In this document: positions 63,385 to 64,000 of the stretch, one piece after another
Numbering within the stretch: the first letter of the stretch is position 1
How the letters are laid out: each line of letters begins with the position of its first letter
Notes under the pieces: model-generated
Told to the model about the DNA's origin: nothing
The model's database searches: none
What the model saw: only the letters and a program-made list of their open reading frames with translations
Program-made: the position numbers and the translations under genes
DNA from: Methylosinus sp. H3A
Lineage (GTDB): Bacteria; Pseudomonadota; Alphaproteobacteria; Rhizobiales; Beijerinckiaceae
DNA length: 64,000 nucleotides
Assembly (NCBI RefSeq): GCF_015709455.1
Contig: NZ_JADNQW010000005.1
Location: 3,030,501 to 3,094,500, forward strand
Direction: 5' to 3'

Positions 63385-64000
63385 CGCGCGAGGAGGACGG
63401 CGCAGCGCGGCTCGCGCCGGCCGGCGAGGAGGCGATCGAAAAGGGCGCGCGCATTTTGCGTGAAGGCGGGCTCGTCGCTTTTCCGACCGAGACGGTCTAT
63501 GGGCTCGGCGCCGACGCGACCTCGGCGGAGGCGGTCGCGAAAATCTTTTCCGCCAAGGGCCGGCCGAGCTTCAATCCGCTCATCACCCATGTCGCCGATC
63601 TCGGTGCGGCGCGGCGGGAGGCGGAGTTGCCGCCGGCGGCGTTGCGGCTGGCGGACGCCTTCTGGCCGGGGCCGTTGACTTTGGTGGCGCCGCGGGCCGC
63701 GGGCGGCTCGGTTTGCGACCTCGCCCGCGCCGGCCTCGCCAGCGTGGCCTTGCGGGCGCCCTCGGCGCCGGTGGCTCGGGCGCTGATTCTGGCGGCGGGG
63801 CGGCCGATCGCGGCGCCTTCCGCCAATCGCTCCGGCCATGTCAGCCCTGTCACGGCGGCGCATGTGCTGGACGATCTCGGCGAGAGCGTCGATCTCGTCA
63901 TAGACGGCGGGCGGGCGGAACGGGGCGTCGAATCGACGATCGTCTCCTTTCTCGACGAAAAGCCCCGGCTATTGCGGCCGGGCGCTTTGGCGCGGGAGGC
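63381..64000 (+). CDS. L-threonylcarbamoyladenylate synthase (Sua5/YrdC family), 3' partial
   Basis: 206 residues to the window edge. The YrdC domain is visible: GARILREGGLVAFPTETVYGLGADATSAEAVAKIFSAKGRP (the KR-x-S/T-N entry with FNPLITHV), FWPGPLTLVAPR, VALRAPSAPVARALILAAGRPIAAPSANRSGHVSPVTAAHVLDDLG, and GGRAERGVESTIVSF. Makes threonylcarbamoyl-AMP for the tRNA t6A modification. Start at ATG 63381 overlaps the Anbu stop (ATGA). Whether a C-terminal Sua5 domain follows cannot be seen. Confidence 0.9.
   Translation, partial: MTREEDGAARLAPAGEEAIEKGARILREGGLVAFPTETVYGLGADATSAEAVAKIFSAKGRPSFNPLITHVADLGAARREAELPPAALRLADAFWPGPLTLVAPRAAGGSVCDLARAGLASVALRAPSAPVARALILAAGRPIAAPSANRSGHVSPVTAAHVLDDLGESVDLVIDGGRAERGVESTIVSFLDEKPRLLRPGALARE

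Overview
The window is GC-rich chromosomal DNA from an alphaproteobacterium, most likely of the order Hyphomicrobiales. The evidence is the aerobic-type cobalamin cluster ending in bluB, the hopanoid transporter hpnN, the gene orders DUF1674-rsmB-heparinase-purH and ptsP-prfA, and the NodT-type efflux lipoprotein. A methanotroph or methylotroph of the Methylocystis/Methylosinus type would fit, but that is inference and no methane-oxidation gene is present. Most of the window is ordinary core genome. Long open frames antisense to almost every gene are high-GC shadows and were left out.

Layout. 1-3.1 kb: 3' part of a fused indolepyruvate:ferredoxin oxidoreductase, then a perfect 20-bp-stem palindrome. 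3.2-7.6 kb: a DUF2147 secreted protein, then the overlapping cobK-cobQ-cobD-bluB operon (late cobalamin synthesis and its lower ligand). 8.2-17.3 kb: a four-gene efflux operon (NodT outer-membrane lipoprotein, HlyD adaptor, two different RND pumps) transcribed leftward. 17.5-24.2 kb: hpnN with a second DUF2147 gene, a DUF1674/SdhAF4 gene, rsmB and a heparinase II/III-like gene. 24.2-26.9 kb: an AT-richer single-gene island holding a TIR-STAND-TPR immune-type gene broken by a frameshift, inserted in front of purH. 28.9-34.5 kb: a repeat-rich intergenic region, a porin, a GAF/Fis-HTH regulator, a small exported protein and an unusual double-barrel outer-membrane protein. 34.6-45.5 kb: prfA, ptsP, a GGDEF/EAL protein with degenerate sites, a class II aldolase, hslVU, tRNA-Ala(GGC) and an acyltransferase. 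45.5-48.9 kb: phnA-pstS with a divergent LysR gene, a probable phosphonoacetate-use unit. 49-51 kb: ispE-rlmB.

51.2-58.6 kb is the most interesting region: a four-gene leftward operon of Trypco2 protein, trypsin-EAD-VMAP-C protein, MoxR AAA+ ATPase, and a 1344-residue protein joining a SAV2336-like N-terminus, a vWA-like domain, a seven-bladed WD40 propeller and a complete GT4 glycosyltransferase. The first three proteins and the vWA domain match the NTP-dependent vWA-MoxR-VMAP conflict systems. The fused glycosyltransferase, with an aromatic W-S-x-Y-G-G repeat insert, looks like an undescribed effector or signalling arm.

58.9-64 kb: a pirin gene divergent from a LysR gene; then a decayed mobile region between that LysR gene and a CAU-anticodon tRNA, holding an internally deleted IS5-family element with both ends and a TA duplication, and a 5'-truncated tyrosine integrase abutting the tRNA 3' end; then an Anbu proteasome-like peptidase overlapping a threonylcarbamoyl-AMP synthase gene that runs off the window.
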